In this document: piece by piece, positions 25,586-39,474 of the stretch
How the letters are laid out: each line of letters starts with the position of its first letter
Position numbering within the stretch: the first letter of the stretch is position 1
NCBI RefSeq assembly: GCF_051401765.1
Contig: NW_027480600.1
Span: 783,664-847,663 of the forward strand
Direction: 5' to 3'
DNA from: Calliopsis andreniformis
Taxonomy: Eukaryota > Arthropoda > Insecta > Hymenoptera > Andrenidae
Length of the DNA: 64,000 nucleotides
Translations under genes and position numbers: made by a program
Notes under the pieces: generated by a model
Told to the model about the DNA's origin: nothing
The model's database searches: none
Seen by the model: the letters and a program-made list of their open reading frames with translations, nothing else

Positions 25586-28500
25586 TCTTCAATCCTCAAT
25601 ACTCAATCTTCAATCTTCAACCCTCAATCCTCAATCCTCAATCCTCAATCCTCAATCCTCAGAAATCAATCCTCAATCTTCAATACTCAAGCGTCAATTC
25701 GCAGTCCTCAATCCTCAATCCTCAATCCTCGTTCCTCAAACCTCAATCCCCAACCCTCAGCCATCATACTCAATCCTCAATCCTCGTTCCTCAATCCTCA
25801 ATCCTCAATCCTCAAGCCTCAATCCTCAATCCTCAATCTTCAATCCTGAATACTCAATCTTCAATCCTCAATTCTCAATCCTCAATCCTCAATCCTCAAT
25901 CCTCAATCCTCAATCTTCAATCCTCTACCGTCAGTCCTCGTCCTCAATCCTCAACCCTCAATCCTCAATCCTCAATCTTCAATCATCAATACTCAATCTT
26001 TAATCCTCAATTCTCAATCCTCAATCCTCAATCCTCAATCCTCAATATTCAACACACAACCATCAACCATCAATTCTCAATACTCAACCATCAATCCTCA
26101 ATTCTTAATACTCAATTGTATATCCTGAATTCTCATGATTCAATACTCAATCCACAATATTCAATAATCAAATCTCGATCGTCAAACATCAATTCTCAAC
26201 ACTCAATCCTCAACACTCGGTCCTCTATCTTCAATCCTCCATCCTCGATGCTCTATCCTCAAGCGTCAATCCTCAACCCTCAATCCTCAACTCTCAATCC
26301 TCTGTCCTCAAACCTCAATTCCGAATCGTCAATCCTGAATGCTCAATATTCATCCCTCAGTCCGCAACAATCAATTCTCAATCCTCAATCCTCAATAGAA
26401 TATCCTCAATTCACAGTTTTCAATACTCAATCCCCAATCTTCAATCTTCAAATCTCAATCCACAGACATCAATTCTCATCACTCAACCCTCAACACTCAG
26501 TCCTCAATCTTCAATCCTCAATCCTCAATCCTCAATCTTCAATCCTCCATACTCAATGTTGAATCCTCAATCCTCAATCATTAATCCTCAAACCTCAATT
26601 CTCAATCCTCAATCCTCATTCCTCAAACCTCAATCCTCAACCCTCAGTCCTCATCCTCAATTCTCAATTCTCAATCCTCAATCCCCAATCCTCAATCTTC
26701 AATCCTCAATAATCAATCTCCTATCCTAGATCCTCAGTCCCCAATACTCTATCCTTAATCCTCAATATTCAATCCTCTATCCACAGTCCACAATCTTCAA
26801 TCCCCAAAGCTCAATAATCAATCCTCAATCCTCAGTCCTCAATCGTCGATCATCAACCCACAATCTTCAATACACAATCCACATTCCTCAGTCCTCAATC
26901 CTCTATCCTCAATCATCAATCCTCAATCTTCAATACTCAATCCTCAATCCTCAATACTCAATCTTCAATCCTCAACCCTCAATCCTCAATCCACAATCCT
27001 CAATCCTCAATCATCAACCTTCAATCCTCAATACTCTATCTTCAATCCTCGATCCTCAATCCTGAATCGTCAATCCTCATTCTTCAATCCTCAATACCCC
27101 ATCGTCAATCCTCAATCCTCAATCCTCAGTCCTCAATACTCAATCTTCAATCCTCAATACTCAATCCTCAATCCTCAATACTCAATCCTCAATATTCAAC
27201 ACACAAACATCAACCATCAATTCTCAATACTCAACCATCAATCGTCAATTCTCAATACTTAATAGAATATCCCGAATTCTCATGATACAATACTCAACCC
27301 ACAATATTCAATAATCAAATCTCGATCCTCAAACATCAATACTCAACACTCAATCCTCAACACTCGGTCCTCTCTCTTCAATCCTGCATCCTCAATCCTC
27401 TATCCTCAAGCGTCAATCCTCAATCCTCATTCCTCAACCATCAATCCTCAGTCCTCAAACCTCAATTCCGCATCCTCAATCCAGAATGCTCAATCTTCAT
27501 CCCTCAGTCCGCAACAATCAATTGTCAATCCACAATCCTCAACAGAATATCCTCAATTCACAGTATTCAATACTGAATCCCCAATCTTCAATCTTCCAAT
27601 CTCAATCCACAGACATCAATTCTCATCACTCAAGCCACAACACTCAGTCCTCAATCGTCAATCCTCAATCCTCAATCCTCAATCTTCAATCCTCCATACT
27701 CAATCTTGAATCCTCAATCCTCAATCATCAATCCTCAATCCTCAATACTCAGTCATCAATCCTCAATCTTCAATCCTCCATACTCAATCTTGAATCCTCA
27801 ATCCTCAATCATCAATCCTCAATCCTCAATACTCAGTCATCAATCCTCAATACTCAATCTTCAATCCTCAAAGCTCAATCTTCAATCCTCAATACTCAAT
27901 GCTCAATCCTCAATACTCAACCATCAATCCTCAATTCTCAATCCTCAATCCTCAATCCTCAATCCTCAATCCTCAATCCTCAGTCATCAATCCTCAATCT
28001 TCAATACTCAATCGTCAATCCGCAGTCCTCAATCCTCAATCCTCAATAGCCAATATCCAATCCTAGATCCTCAATCCCCAATCCTCAATCCTTAATCCTC
28101 AATCTTCAATCCTCAATCCTCAATTCTCAATCCTCAATACTCAATCCTCAATCCTCAATCCTCAATCCCCAATCCTCAATCTTCAATCCCCAACACTCAA
28201 TCCTCAAGGCTCAATCCTCAAGCCTCAATCCTCAATCGTCAATCCTCAATAGCCAATATCCAATCCTAGATCCTCAATCCCCAATCCTCAATCCTTAATC
28301 CTCAATCTTCAATCCTCAATCTTCAATCCTCAACCCTCAATCCTCAATCCACAATCCTCAATCCTCAATCATCGACCTTCAATCCTCAATACTCTACATT
28401 CGATCCTCGATCCTCAATCCTGAATCGTCGATCCTCATCCTTCAATCCTCAATACCCAATCGTCAATCCTCAATCCTCAATCCTCAATCCTCAATACTCA

Positions 28501-28592
28501 ATCTTCAATCCTCAACCCTCAATCCTCAATCCGTAATCCTCAATCCTCAGTCATCAATCTTCAATCCTCAATACTCAATCGTCAATACTCAG
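25586..28592 (+). repeat. Mosaic heptamer zone with paired B and A modules
   Basis: Two B-then-A pairs occur: B 26,114-26,223 with A 26,365-26,503, and B 27,261-27,370 with A 27,512-27,650. In both pairs the starts are 251 bp apart. About 25,915-26,610 recurs near 31,717-32,412 (offset 5802), and about 27,165-27,690 recurs near 32,910-33,435 (offset 5745). An 84-bp tandem duplication lies at about 27,690-27,858. No gene is seen. Confidence 0.85.
27690..27858 (+). repeat. 84-bp tandem duplication (12 heptamers)
   Basis: The landmark CCTCCATACTCAATCTTGAA starts at 27,691 and again at 27,775, exactly 84 bp (12 units) later, with matching sequence between and after. The copies are identical or nearly so over the part I compared, which indicates a very recent slippage or exchange. 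Confidence 0.9.
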
Positions 28593-29545
28593 TCCTCAAT
28601 TCTCAATCCTCAATCCTCGTTCCTCAAACCTCAATCCTCAACCCTCAGTCCTCATCCTCAACTCTCAATCCTCAATCCTCAAAGCTCAATCTTCAATCCA
28701 CAATACTCAATGCTCAATCCTCAATACTCAACCATCAATCCTCAATTCCCAATACTCAATAGAATATCCTGTATTCTCAGTATTCAATACTCAAACCACA
28801 ATCCTCAACCCTCAGCCCTCATCCTCCATCCTCAATCCTCAATCCTCAAACCTCAATCTTCAATCCTCAATACTCAATCTTCTATTCTCAATCCTCAATC
28901 CTCAATACTCAATCGTCAATACTCAATCGTCAATCCGCAGTCCTCAATTCTCAATCCTCAATCCTCGTTCCTCAAACCTCAATCCTCAACCCTCAGTCCT
29001 CATCCTCAATTCCCAATCCTCAATCCTCAAACCTCAATCTTCAATCCTCAATACTCAATCGTCTATCCTCAATACTCAACCATCAATCCTCAATTCTCAA
29101 TACTCAATAGAATATCCTGAATTCTCAGTATTCAATACTCAAACCACAATCCTCAACCCTCAGCCCTCATCCTCCATCCTCAATCCTCAATCCTCAAACC
29201 TCAATCTTCAATCCTCAATACTCAATCTTCTATTCTCAATCCTCAATCCTCAATACTCAATCGTCAATACTCAATCGTCAATCCGCAGTCCTCAATTCTC
29301 AATCCTCAATCCTCGTTCCTCAAACCTCAATCCTCAACCCTCAGTCCTCATCCTCAATTCCCAATCCTCAATCCTCAAACCTCAATCTTCAATCCTCAAT
29401 ACTCAATCCTCTATCCTCAATACTCAACCATCAATCCTCAATTCTCAATACTCAATAGAATATCCTGAATTCTCAGTATTCAATACTCAAACCTCAATCC
29501 TCAACACTCAGCCCTCATCCTCCATCCTCAATCCTCAATCCTCAT
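28593..29545 (+). repeat. 348-bp tandem array, about 2.7 copies
   Basis: Units start at 28,593, 28,941 and 29,289; the last is partial. Each contains a shortened B module (GAATATCCTGAATTCTCAG type), a register-shifting TCATCC unit and paired TCAATCGTCAATACTC-type units. Copies differ by a few substitutions, for example CCTGTATTCTC against CCTGAATTCTC. Confidence 0.88.
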
Positions 29546-31716
29546 TCCTCAATCTTCAATCCTCAATACTCAATCTTCAATCTTCAATCCTCAATCCTCA
29601 ATCCTCAATCCTCAATCCTCAATCCTCAGTCATCAATCCTCAATCTTCAATACTCAAGTGTCAATTCGCAGTCCTCAATCCTCAATCCTCAATCCTCGTT
29701 TCTCAAACCTCAATTCCCAACCCTCAGCCATCATCCTCAATCCTCAATCCTCGTTCCTCAATCCTCAATCCTCAATCCTCAACCCTCAATAGTCAATCTC
29801 CAATCCTAGATCCTCAATCCCAAATCCTCAATCCTTAATCCTCAATCTTCAATCCTCAATCCTCAATTCTCAATCCTCAATAATCAATCCTCAATCCTCA
29901 ATCCTGAATCCCCAATCCTCAATCTTCAATCCTCAATCCGCAATCCTCAAGCCTCAATCGTCAATCCTCAATCACCAACCTTCAATCCTCAATACTCAAT
30001 CTTCAATCCTCAATCCTCAATCCTGAAGCGTTAATCCTCATTCTTCAATCCTCAATACCCAATCCTCAATCCTCAATCCTCAATCCTCAATCCTCAATAC
30101 CCAACCTTCAGTCCTCAATCCTCAATCCTCAATCCTCAATCATCAATCCTCAGTCATCAATCCTCAATGCTCAATACTCAATCGTCAATCCTCAGTCCTC
30201 AACTCTCAATCCTTAATTCTCGTTCCTCAAACCTCAATCCTCAACCCGCAGTCCTCATTCTCAATTCTCAATCCTCAATCCTCAAACCTCAATCTTCAAT
30301 CCTCAATACTCAATCCTCAATCCTCAATACTCAACCATCAATCCTCAATTCCCAATACTCAATTCTCAATACTCAATGGAATATCCTGAATTCTCAGTAT
30401 TCAATACTCAAACCTCAATCCTCAACCCTCAGCCCTCATCGTCCATCCTCAATCCTCAATCCTTAATCCTCAATCTTCAATCCTGAATACACAATATTCA
30501 ATTTTCAATCCTCAATCCTCAATCCTCAATCCTCAATCCTCAGTCATCAATCCTCAATTTTCAATACTCAATCGTCAATCCGCTGTCCTCAATCCTCAAT
30601 CCTCAAACCTCGTTCCTCAAACCTCAATCCTCAACCCTCAGCCATCATCCGCAATCCTCAATCCTCGTTCCTCACTCCTCAATTCTCAATCCTCAATCCT
30701 CGTTCCTCAAACCTCAATCCTCAACCCTCAGTCCTCATACTCAATTCTCAATCCTCAATCCTCAAGCCTCAATCCTCATTCTTCAATCCTCAATCCTCAA
30801 TACTCAGCCATCAATCCTCAATTCTCGATACTCAATTCTCAATACTCAATAGAATATCCTGAGTTCTCAGTATTCAATACTCAAACCTCAATCCTCAACC
30901 CTCAGCCCTCATCCTCCATCCTCAATCCTCAATCCTCAACCCTCAACCTTCAATCCTCAATACTCAATATTCAATTTTCAATCCTCAATCCTCAATCCTC
31001 AATCCTCAATCCTCAGTCATCAATCCTCAATCGTCAATACTCAATCGTCAATCCGCAGTCCTCAATCTTCAAGCCACAATCCTCGTTCCTCAAACCTCAA
31101 TCCTCAACCCTCAGCCATCATCCGCAATCCTCAATCCTCGTTCCTCACTCCTCAATCCTCAATCCTCAATCCTCAATCCTCAATAGCCATTCTCCAATCC
31201 TAGATCCTCAATCCCCAATCCTCAATCCTTTATCCTCAATCTTCAATCCTCAATCCTCAATTCTCAATCCTCAATACTCAATCCTCAATCCTCAATCCTC
31301 AATCCTCAGACATCAATCATCAATCTTCAATCCTCAATGCTCAGTCTTCAATCCTCAGCCCTCAATCCTCAATCCTCAATCCTCAATCCTCAATCATCAA
31401 TCCTCAATCTTCAATACTCAATCCTCAATCCTCGATCCTCAATCCTTAATGCTCAATCCTCAATCCTCAATCATCAATCCCCTATCATCAATCTTCAATC
31501 CTCAATACTCAGTCTTCAATCCTCAATCCTCAATCCTCAATCCTCAATCCTCAATTCTCAATCCTCAATACTCAATCCTCAATCCCCAATCCTCAATCCC
31601 CAATCCTCAATCTTCAATCCTGAACACTCAATCCTCAAGCCTCAATCCTCAATCCTCAATCTTCAATCCTGAATACTCAATCTTCAATCCTCAATCCTCA
31701 ATCCTCATTCCTCAAT
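29546..31716 (+). repeat. Irregular heptamer zone with a 473-bp near-tandem duplication
   Basis: A block containing GCCATCATCCGCAATCCTC occurs at 30,641 and 31,114, 473 bp apart, each following a shortened B module (near 30,380 and 30,850). The rest is diverged satellite without intact 110-bp modules. No gene is seen. Confidence 0.8.
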
Positions 31717-33440
31717 CTTCAATCCTCTACCGTCAGTCCTCGTCCTCAATCCTCAACCCTCAATCCTCAATCCTCAATCTTCAATCATCAATACTCAATC
31801 TTTAATCCTCAATTCTCAATCCTCAATCCTCAATCCTCAATCCTCAATATTCAACACACAACCATCAACCATCAATTCTCAATACTCAACCATCAATCCT
31901 CAATTCTTAATACTCAATTGTATATCCTGAATTCTCATGATTCAATACTCAATCCACAATATTCAACAATCAAATCTCGATCCTCAAACATCAATTCTCA
32001 ACACTGAATCCTCAACACTCGGTCCTCTATCTTCAATCCTCCATCCTCGATGCTCTATCCTCAAGCGTCAATCCTCAACCCTCAATCCTCAACTCTCAAT
32101 CCTCTGTCCTCAAACCTCAATTCCGAATCCTCAATCCTGAATGCTCAATATTCATCCCTCCGTCCGCAACAATCAATTGTCAATCCTCAATCCTCAATAG
32201 AATATCCTCAATTCACAGTTTTCAATACTCAATCCCCAATCTTCAATCTTCAAATCTCAATCCACAGACATCAATTCTCATCACTCAACCCTCAACACTC
32301 AGTCCTCAATCTTCAATCCTCAATCCTCAATCCTCAATCTTCAATCCTCCATACTCAATCTTGAATCCTCAATCCTCAATCATTAATCCTCAATCCTCAA
32401 TTCTCAATCCTCAATCATCAATCCTCAACCTTCAATACTCAATCCTCAATCCTCAATCCTCAATCCTCAATTCTCAATCTTCAATCCTCAATCCTCAATC
32501 CTCAATCCTCAATCCTCAATACTCAGTCATCAATCCTCAATCCTCAATACTCAATCGTCAATACTCAATCGTCAATCCTCAGTCCTCAATTTTCAATCCT
32601 GAATCCTCGATCCTCAAACCTCAATACTCAACCCTCAGTCCTCATCCTCAATACTCAATCCTCAATCCTCAAACCTCAGTCTTCAATCCTCAATACTCAA
32701 TCCTCAATCCTCAATACTCAACCATCAATCCTCAATTCTCAATACTCAAGAGAATATCCTGAATTCTCAGTATTCAATACTCAAACCTCAATCCTCAACC
32801 CTCAGCCCTCATCCTCCATCCTTAATCCTCAATCCTCAATCCTCAATCCTCAATCCTCAATCATCAATCCTCAATCCTCAATCATCAACCTTCAATCCTC
32901 AATACTCAATCTTCAATCCTCAATACTCAATCCTCAATATTCAACACACAAACATCAACCGTCAATTCTCAATACTCAACCATCAATCCTCAATTCTCAA
33001 TACTCAATAGAATATCCCGAATTCTCATGATACAATACTCAATCCACAATATTCAATAATCAAATCTCGATCCTCAAACATCAATACTCAGCACTCATTC
33101 CTCAACACTCGGTCCTCTCTCTTCAATCCTCCATCCTCAATCCTCTATCCTCAAGCGTCAATCCTCAATCCTCATTCCTCAAACCTCAATCCTCAGTCCT
33201 CAAACCTCAATTCCGCATCCTCAATCCTGAATGCTCAATCTTCATCCCTCAGTCCTCAACAATCAATTGTCAATCCTCAATCCTCAACAGAATATCCTCA
33301 ATTCACAGTTTTCAATACTGAATCCCCAATCTTCAATCTCCAAATCTCAATCCACAGACATCAGTTCTCATCACTCAAGCCTCAACACTCAGTCCTCAAT
33401 CGTCAATCCTCAATCCTCAATCCTCAATCTTGAATCCTCC
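31717..33440 (+). repeat. Second copy of the paired-module mosaic
   Basis: Holds the partners of 25,915-26,610 and 27,165-27,690. B modules lie at 31,916-32,025 and 33,006-33,115, A modules at 32,167-32,305 and 33,257-33,395. The B-to-A start spacing of 251 bp is preserved. The two offsets (5802 and 5745) differ, so the sequence between the two parts changed length after duplication. Confidence 0.87.
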
Positions 33441-36400
33441 ATACTCAATCTTGAATCCTCAATCCTCAATCATCAATCCTCAATCCTCAATACTCAGTCA
33501 TCAATCCTCAATCTTCAATACTCAATCGTCAATCCGCAGTCCTCAATCCTCAATCCTCAATCCTCGTTCCTCAATCCTCAATCCTCAACCCTCAGCCATC
33601 ATCCTCAATCCTCAATCCTCGTTCCTCAATCCTCAATCCTCAATCCTCAATCCTCAATCCTCAATCCTCAATCTTCAATCCTCAATACTCAATCTTCAAT
33701 CCTCAATCCTCAGTCCTCAAACCTCAATTCTGAATCCTCAATCCTGAATCCTCAATCATCAGCTCTCAGTCCTCAGCAATCAGTTGTCAATCCTCAATCC
33801 TCAATAGAGTATCCTTAATTCACAGTTTTCAATACTCAATACTCAATCTGCGATCATCCAACCTCTATCCACAAACATCAATTCTCATCACTCAACCCTC
33901 AACACTCAGTCCTCAATGTTCAATCCTCAATCCTCAATTCTCAATCTTCATTCCTCAATACTGAATCTTCAATCCTCAATACTCAATCTTCAATCCTCAA
34001 TCCTCAATCCTCAATCCTCAATCCTAAATCCTCAATCATCAATCCTCAATCTTCAAAACTCAATCCTCAATTCTCAATCCTCAATTCTCAACCATCAATC
34101 CTCAATTCTCAATACTCAACAGAATATCCTGAATTCTCAGGATTCAATACTCAAACCTCAATCCTCAACCCTCAGCCCTCATCCTCCATCCTCAATCCTC
34201 AATCCTCAATCCTCAATCCTCAATACTCAATAATCAATTTTCAATCTTCAATCCTCAATCCTCAAACCTCAATCCTCAACCCTCAGCCCTCATCCTCCAT
34301 CCTCAATCCTCAACATTCAATCCTCAATACTCAATCCTCAATCCTCAATCCTGAATAATCAATTTCAAATCCTAGATCCTCAAACCCCAAACCTCAATCC
34401 TTAATTCTCAATCTTCAATCCTCAATCCCCAGTCCTCAATCTTCAATCCTCAATGCTCAATCCTCAATCCTCAATCTTCAATCCTCAGTCCTCAATCCTC
34501 AATCATCAAACCTCAAACCTCAATCCTCATTCCTCAAACCTCAATCTTCAACCCTCAGTCCTCATCCTCAATTCTCAATTCTCAATCCTCAATCCTCAAT
34601 CCTCAATCTTCAATCCTCAATAATCAATCTCCTATCCTAGATCCTCAATCCCCAATACTCTATCCTTAATCCTCAATATTCAATCCTCTATCCCCAGTCC
34701 ACAATCTTCAATCCCCAAAGCTCGATATTCAATCCTCAATCCTCAGAACTCAATCGTCAATCATCAATCCACAATCTTCAACACTCAATCCTCAATCCTC
34801 AATCCTCAATCCTCAATACTCAATCATCAATCCTCAATTCTCAATACTCAATAGAATATACTGAATTCTCAGGATTCAATACTCAAACCTCAATCCTCAG
34901 CCCTCAGCACTCGCCCTCCATCCTCAATCCTCAATCCTCAATCCTCAATCTTCAATCCTCAATAATAAACATCCAATCCTAGATCCTCAATCCCCAATCC
35001 TCAATCCTTAATCCTCAATCTTCAATCCTCAATCCACAGTCATCGATCTTCAATCCTCAATGCTCAATCCTCAATCCTCAATCCTCAATCCCCAATCCTC
35101 AATCCTCAATCCTCAATCGTCAGTCTTCAATCCTCAATACTCAATCTGCAATCCTCAGTCCTCAACCCTCAACCCTCAATCCTCATTCTTCAATCCTCAA
35201 TACCCAATCCTCAATCTTCAACCCTCAATCCTCAATCCTCGATTCTCAATCCTCAATCCTCAGTCCTCAGTCCTCAAACCTCAATCCTCAACCCTCAGCC
35301 ATCATCCTCAATCCTCAATCCTCGATCCTCAATCCTCAATCCTCAATCCTCAATCCTCAATCCTCAATAGTCAATCTCCAATCCTAGATCCTCAATCCCC
35401 AATCCTCAATCCTTAATCCTCAATCTTCAATCCTCAGTCCTCAATTCTCAATCCTCAATACTCATTCCTCAATCGTCATTCCTCAACACTCAATCCTCAA
35501 TCCACAATCCTCAATCCTCAATCACCAACCTTCAATCCTCAATACTCAATCTTCAATCCTCAATCCTCAATTATGAATCGTCAATCCTCATTCTTCAATC
35601 CTCAATACCCAATCCTCAATCCTCAATCCTCAATCCTCAATCCTCAATACTCAATCTTCAATCCTCAATCCTCAATCCTCAATCCTCAGTCCTCAATCCT
35701 CAGTAATCAATCCTCAATCCTCAATACACAATCGTCAATCTTCAACACTCAATCATCAACACTTAATCCTCAATCTTCAATCCTCAATCCTCAATCCTCG
35801 ACCCTCAATCCTCAATCGTCAATCATCAATCCTCAACCTTCAACACTCGATCCTCAATCCTCAATCCTCAATCCTCAATCATCAATCCTAAATCTTCAAT
35901 CCTCAATCCTCAATCCTCAATCCTCAATCCTCAATCCTCAATCCTCAGTCCTCAAACCTCAATCCTGAATCTTCAATCCTGAATCCTCAATCTTCAGACC
36001 TCAGTCCTCAACAATCAGTCGTCAATTCTCAGTCCTCAACACAATATCGTCAATTCACAGTTTTCAATACTCAATACTCAACCTGCAATCTTCAAATCTC
36101 TATCCACAAACATCAATTCTCATCACTGAACCCTCAACACTCAGTCCCCAATCCTCAATCTTCAATCCTCAATACTCAATCTTCAATCCTCAATCCTCAA
36201 TCCCCAATCCTCAATCCTTAATCCTCAAACGTCAGTCTTCAATACTCAATACACAATCTGCAATCCTCAGTCCTCAATCCTCAATCCTCAATACTCATTC
36301 TTCAGTCCTCAATACCCAATCCTCCATCTTCAACCCTCAATCCTTAATCCTCAAATCTCAATCCTCTATCCTCGGTCCACAGTCCTCAAACCTCAATCCT

Positions 36401-36900
36401 CAACCCTCAGCCATCATCCTCAATCCTCAATCCTCGTTCCTCAATCCTCAATCCTCAATGCTCAATCCTCAATAGTCAATCTCCAATCCTAGATCCTCAA
36501 TCCCCAATCCTCAATCCTTAATCCACAATCTTCAATCCTCAATCCTCAATTCTCAATCATCAATACTCAATCCTCAATCCTCAATCCTCAATTCTCAATC
36601 CGCAATCCTCAATCCTGAATCGTCAATCCTCAATCCCCAATCCCCAATCTTCAATCCTCAATCCTCAATCCTCGATACTCAATCTTCAATCTTCAATCCT
36701 CAATACTCAATCTTCAATCCTCAATCCCCAATCCTCAATCCTTAATCCTCGATCTTCAATCCTCAATCCTCAATCTTCAATCGTCAATACTCAATCTGCA
36801 GTCCTCAATCCTCAATACTCAATCCTCAATTCTCAATCCTCAGTCCTCAATCCTCAGACGTCAAGCATCAAGAGTTAACCCTCAGTCCTCGTCCTCAATC
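33441..36900 (+). repeat. Heptamer mosaic shared with later blocks
   Basis: Two A modules occur, at 33,774-33,912 and 36,009-36,147. About 33,660-34,240 resembles 37,942-38,520 (offset 4282). The interval around 35,570-36,430 recurs near 52,450-53,310 (offset 16,882) and again near 57,050-57,910. The A module at 36,009 has the variant core ACAATATCGTC, which is also found in those distant copies. No gene is seen. Confidence 0.84.
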
Positions 36901-37954
36901 CACAACCCTCAATCCTCAATCCCCAATCCTCAATCCTTAATCCACAATCTTCAATCCTCAATCCTCAATTCTCAATCATCAATACTCAATCCTCAATCCT
37001 CAATCCTCAATCCCTAATCCTCAATCTTCAATCCTCAATCCTCAATCCTCAAGCCTCAATCCTCAATCCTAAATCTTCAATCCTGAATACTCAATCTTCA
37101 ATCCTCAACCCTCAATCCTCAATCCTCAATCCTCAATCGTCAGTCTTCAATCCTCAATACTCAATCTTCAATCCTCAATCCTCAATCCTCAATCCTCAAT
37201 GCTCATTCTTCTATCCTCAATACCCAATCCTCAATCTTCAATCCTCAATCCTCAATTCTCAATCCTCAATCCTCAGTCCTCAGTCCTCAAACCTCAATCC
37301 TCAACCCTCAGCCCTCATCCTCAATCCTCAATCCTCAATCCTCAATCCTCAATCATCAATCCTCAATACTCAATCGTCAATCCTCAATCCTCAGTCGTCA
37401 GCCCTCAATTCTGAATCCTCAATCATGTATCCTCAATCTTCATCTCTCAGTCATCAACAATCAGTTGTCAATCCTCAATCCTCAATAGAATATCCTCAAT
37501 TCACAGTTTTCAATACTCAATACTCAATCTGTAACCTTCCAACCTCTAACCACAAACATCAATTCTCATCACTCAACCCTCAACACTCAGTCGTCAATGT
37601 CCAATCCTCAATCCTCAATTCTCAATCTTCATTCCTCAATACTGAATCTTCAATCCTCAATACTCAATCTTCAATCCTCAATCCTCAATCCTCAATCATC
37701 AATCCTCAATCCTCAATCCTCAATCCTCAATCCTCAATACTCAACCTTCAATCTTCAATCCTCAATCCTCAATCCTCAATCCTCAATCCTCAATCCTCAG
37801 TCGTCAATCCTCCATCTTCAATACTCAATCGTCAATCCGCAGTCCTCAATCCTCAATCCTCAATCCTCAGTCCTCAGACCTCAAACCTCAATCCTTAACC
37901 CTCAGCCCTCATCCTCAATCCTCAATCCTCAAACCTCAATCCTCAATCCTCAAT
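36901..37954 (+). repeat. Leader block upstream of the 1584-bp units
   Basis: Contains an A module at 37,455-37,593. Parts recur at 41,103-41,700 (offset 4202, with a junction near 41,575) and at 43,150-44,103 (offset 6142-6149). It is therefore part of a larger multi-kilobase duplicated block rather than a separate element. Confidence 0.85.
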
Positions 37955-38407
37955 CTTCAATCCTCAATACTCAATCTTCAATCCTCAATCCTCAGTCCTC
38001 AAACCTCAATTCTGAATCCTCAATCCTGAATCCTCAATCTTCAGCTCTCACTCCTCAGCAATCAGTTGTCAATCCTCAATCCTCAATAGAATATCCTCAA
38101 TTCACAGTTTTCAATACTCAATACTCAATCTGCGACCATCCAACCTCTATCCACAAACATCAATTCTCATCACTCAACCCTCAACAACCAGTCCTCAATG
38201 TTCAATCCTCAATCCTCAATTCTCAATCTTCATTCCTCAATACTGAATCTTCAATCCTCAATACTCAATCTTCAATCCTCAATACTCAATCCTCAATCCT
38301 CAATCCTCAATCCTCAATCATCAATCCTCAATCTTCAAAACTCAATCCTCAATCCTCAATCCTCAATTCTCAACCATCAATCCTCAATTCTCAATACTCA
38401 ATAGAAT

Positions 38408-38425
38408 ATCCTGAATTCTCAGGAT
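38408..38425. repeat. Perfect 7-bp hairpin in shortened B modules
   Basis: ATCCTGAATTCTCAGGAT consists of ATCCTGA and its exact reverse complement TCAGGAT around a four-base loop ATTC. Allowing a two-base bulge, flanking GAAT and ATTC can extend the stem. Perfect copies lie at 15741, 24278, 34126, 38408, 39992, 42176, 44557, 60749 and 62525. The copy near 34,857 has ATACTGA, which breaks one pair. Full B modules read CAGTTTTC here and cannot form it. In such a G-poor array an inverted repeat is uncommon; no function is known. Confidence 0.8.
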
Positions 38426-39474
38426 TCAATACTCAAACCTCAATCCTCAACCCTCAGCCCTCATCCTCCATCCTCAATCCTCAATCCTCAATCCTCAATC
38501 CTCAATCCTCAATCCTCAATAATCAATTTTCAATCTTCAATCCTCAATCCTCAATCCTCAATCCTCCATCCTCAGTCCTCAGTCATCAATCCTCAATCTT
38601 CAATGCTCAATCGTCAATCCGCAGTCCTCAACCCTCAATCCTCAATCCTCAAGCGTCAATCCTCAAACCTCAATCCTCTACCCTCAGCCCTCATCCTCCA
38701 TCCTCAATCCCCAATCCTCAATCCTCAACCTTCAATCCTCAATACTCAATCCTCAATCCTCAGTCCTCAATCCTCAATCCTCAATCATCAATCCTCAATC
38801 CTCAACCGTCTGTCCTCGTCCTCAGTCCTCAACCCTCAATCCTCTATCCTCAAATCTCAATCCTCAACCGTCAGTCCTCGTCCTCAGTCCTCAACCCTCA
38901 ATCCTCAATCATCAATACTCAATCTTCAATCCTCAATCCACAATCCTCAATCCTCAATATCCAACACACAACTCTCAACCATCAATCACCAATATTCAAC
39001 CATCAATCCTCAATTCTCAATACTCAATAGAATATCCTGAATCCTCATGGTTCAATGCTCAATCCCCAATCTTCAATCTTCAAATCTCAATCCACAAACA
39101 TCAATTCTCATCACTCAACCCTCAACACTCAGTTCTCAGTCTTCAATCCTCAATCCTCAATCCTCAACCTTCAATCATCAATACTCAATCTTCAATCCTC
39201 AATCCTCAATTCTCAATCCGCAATCCTCAATCCTGAATCGTCAATCCTCAATCCCCAATCCCCAATCTTCAATCCTCAATCCTCAATCCTCGATACTCAA
39301 TCTTCAATCTTCAATCCTCAATACTCAATCTTCAATCCTCAATCCCCAATCCTCAATCCTTAATCCTCGATCTTCAATCCTCAATCCTCAATCTTCAATC
39401 GTCAATACTCAATCTGCAGTCCTCAATCCTCAATACTCAATCCTCAATTCTCAATCCTCAGTCCTCAATCCTCA

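Noticed and set aside
37597..39030. Long open frame of 477 residues, and many shorter ones, with NPQSSIL-like repeats
   Set aside because: The open frame follows from the stop-free 7-bp repeat, which reads alike in all three forward frames. Overlapping frames at the same place give the same peptide, starts and stops fall at random variant units, and no non-repeat domain, signal peptide or intron pattern is seen. The same holds for all other forward frames in the window.
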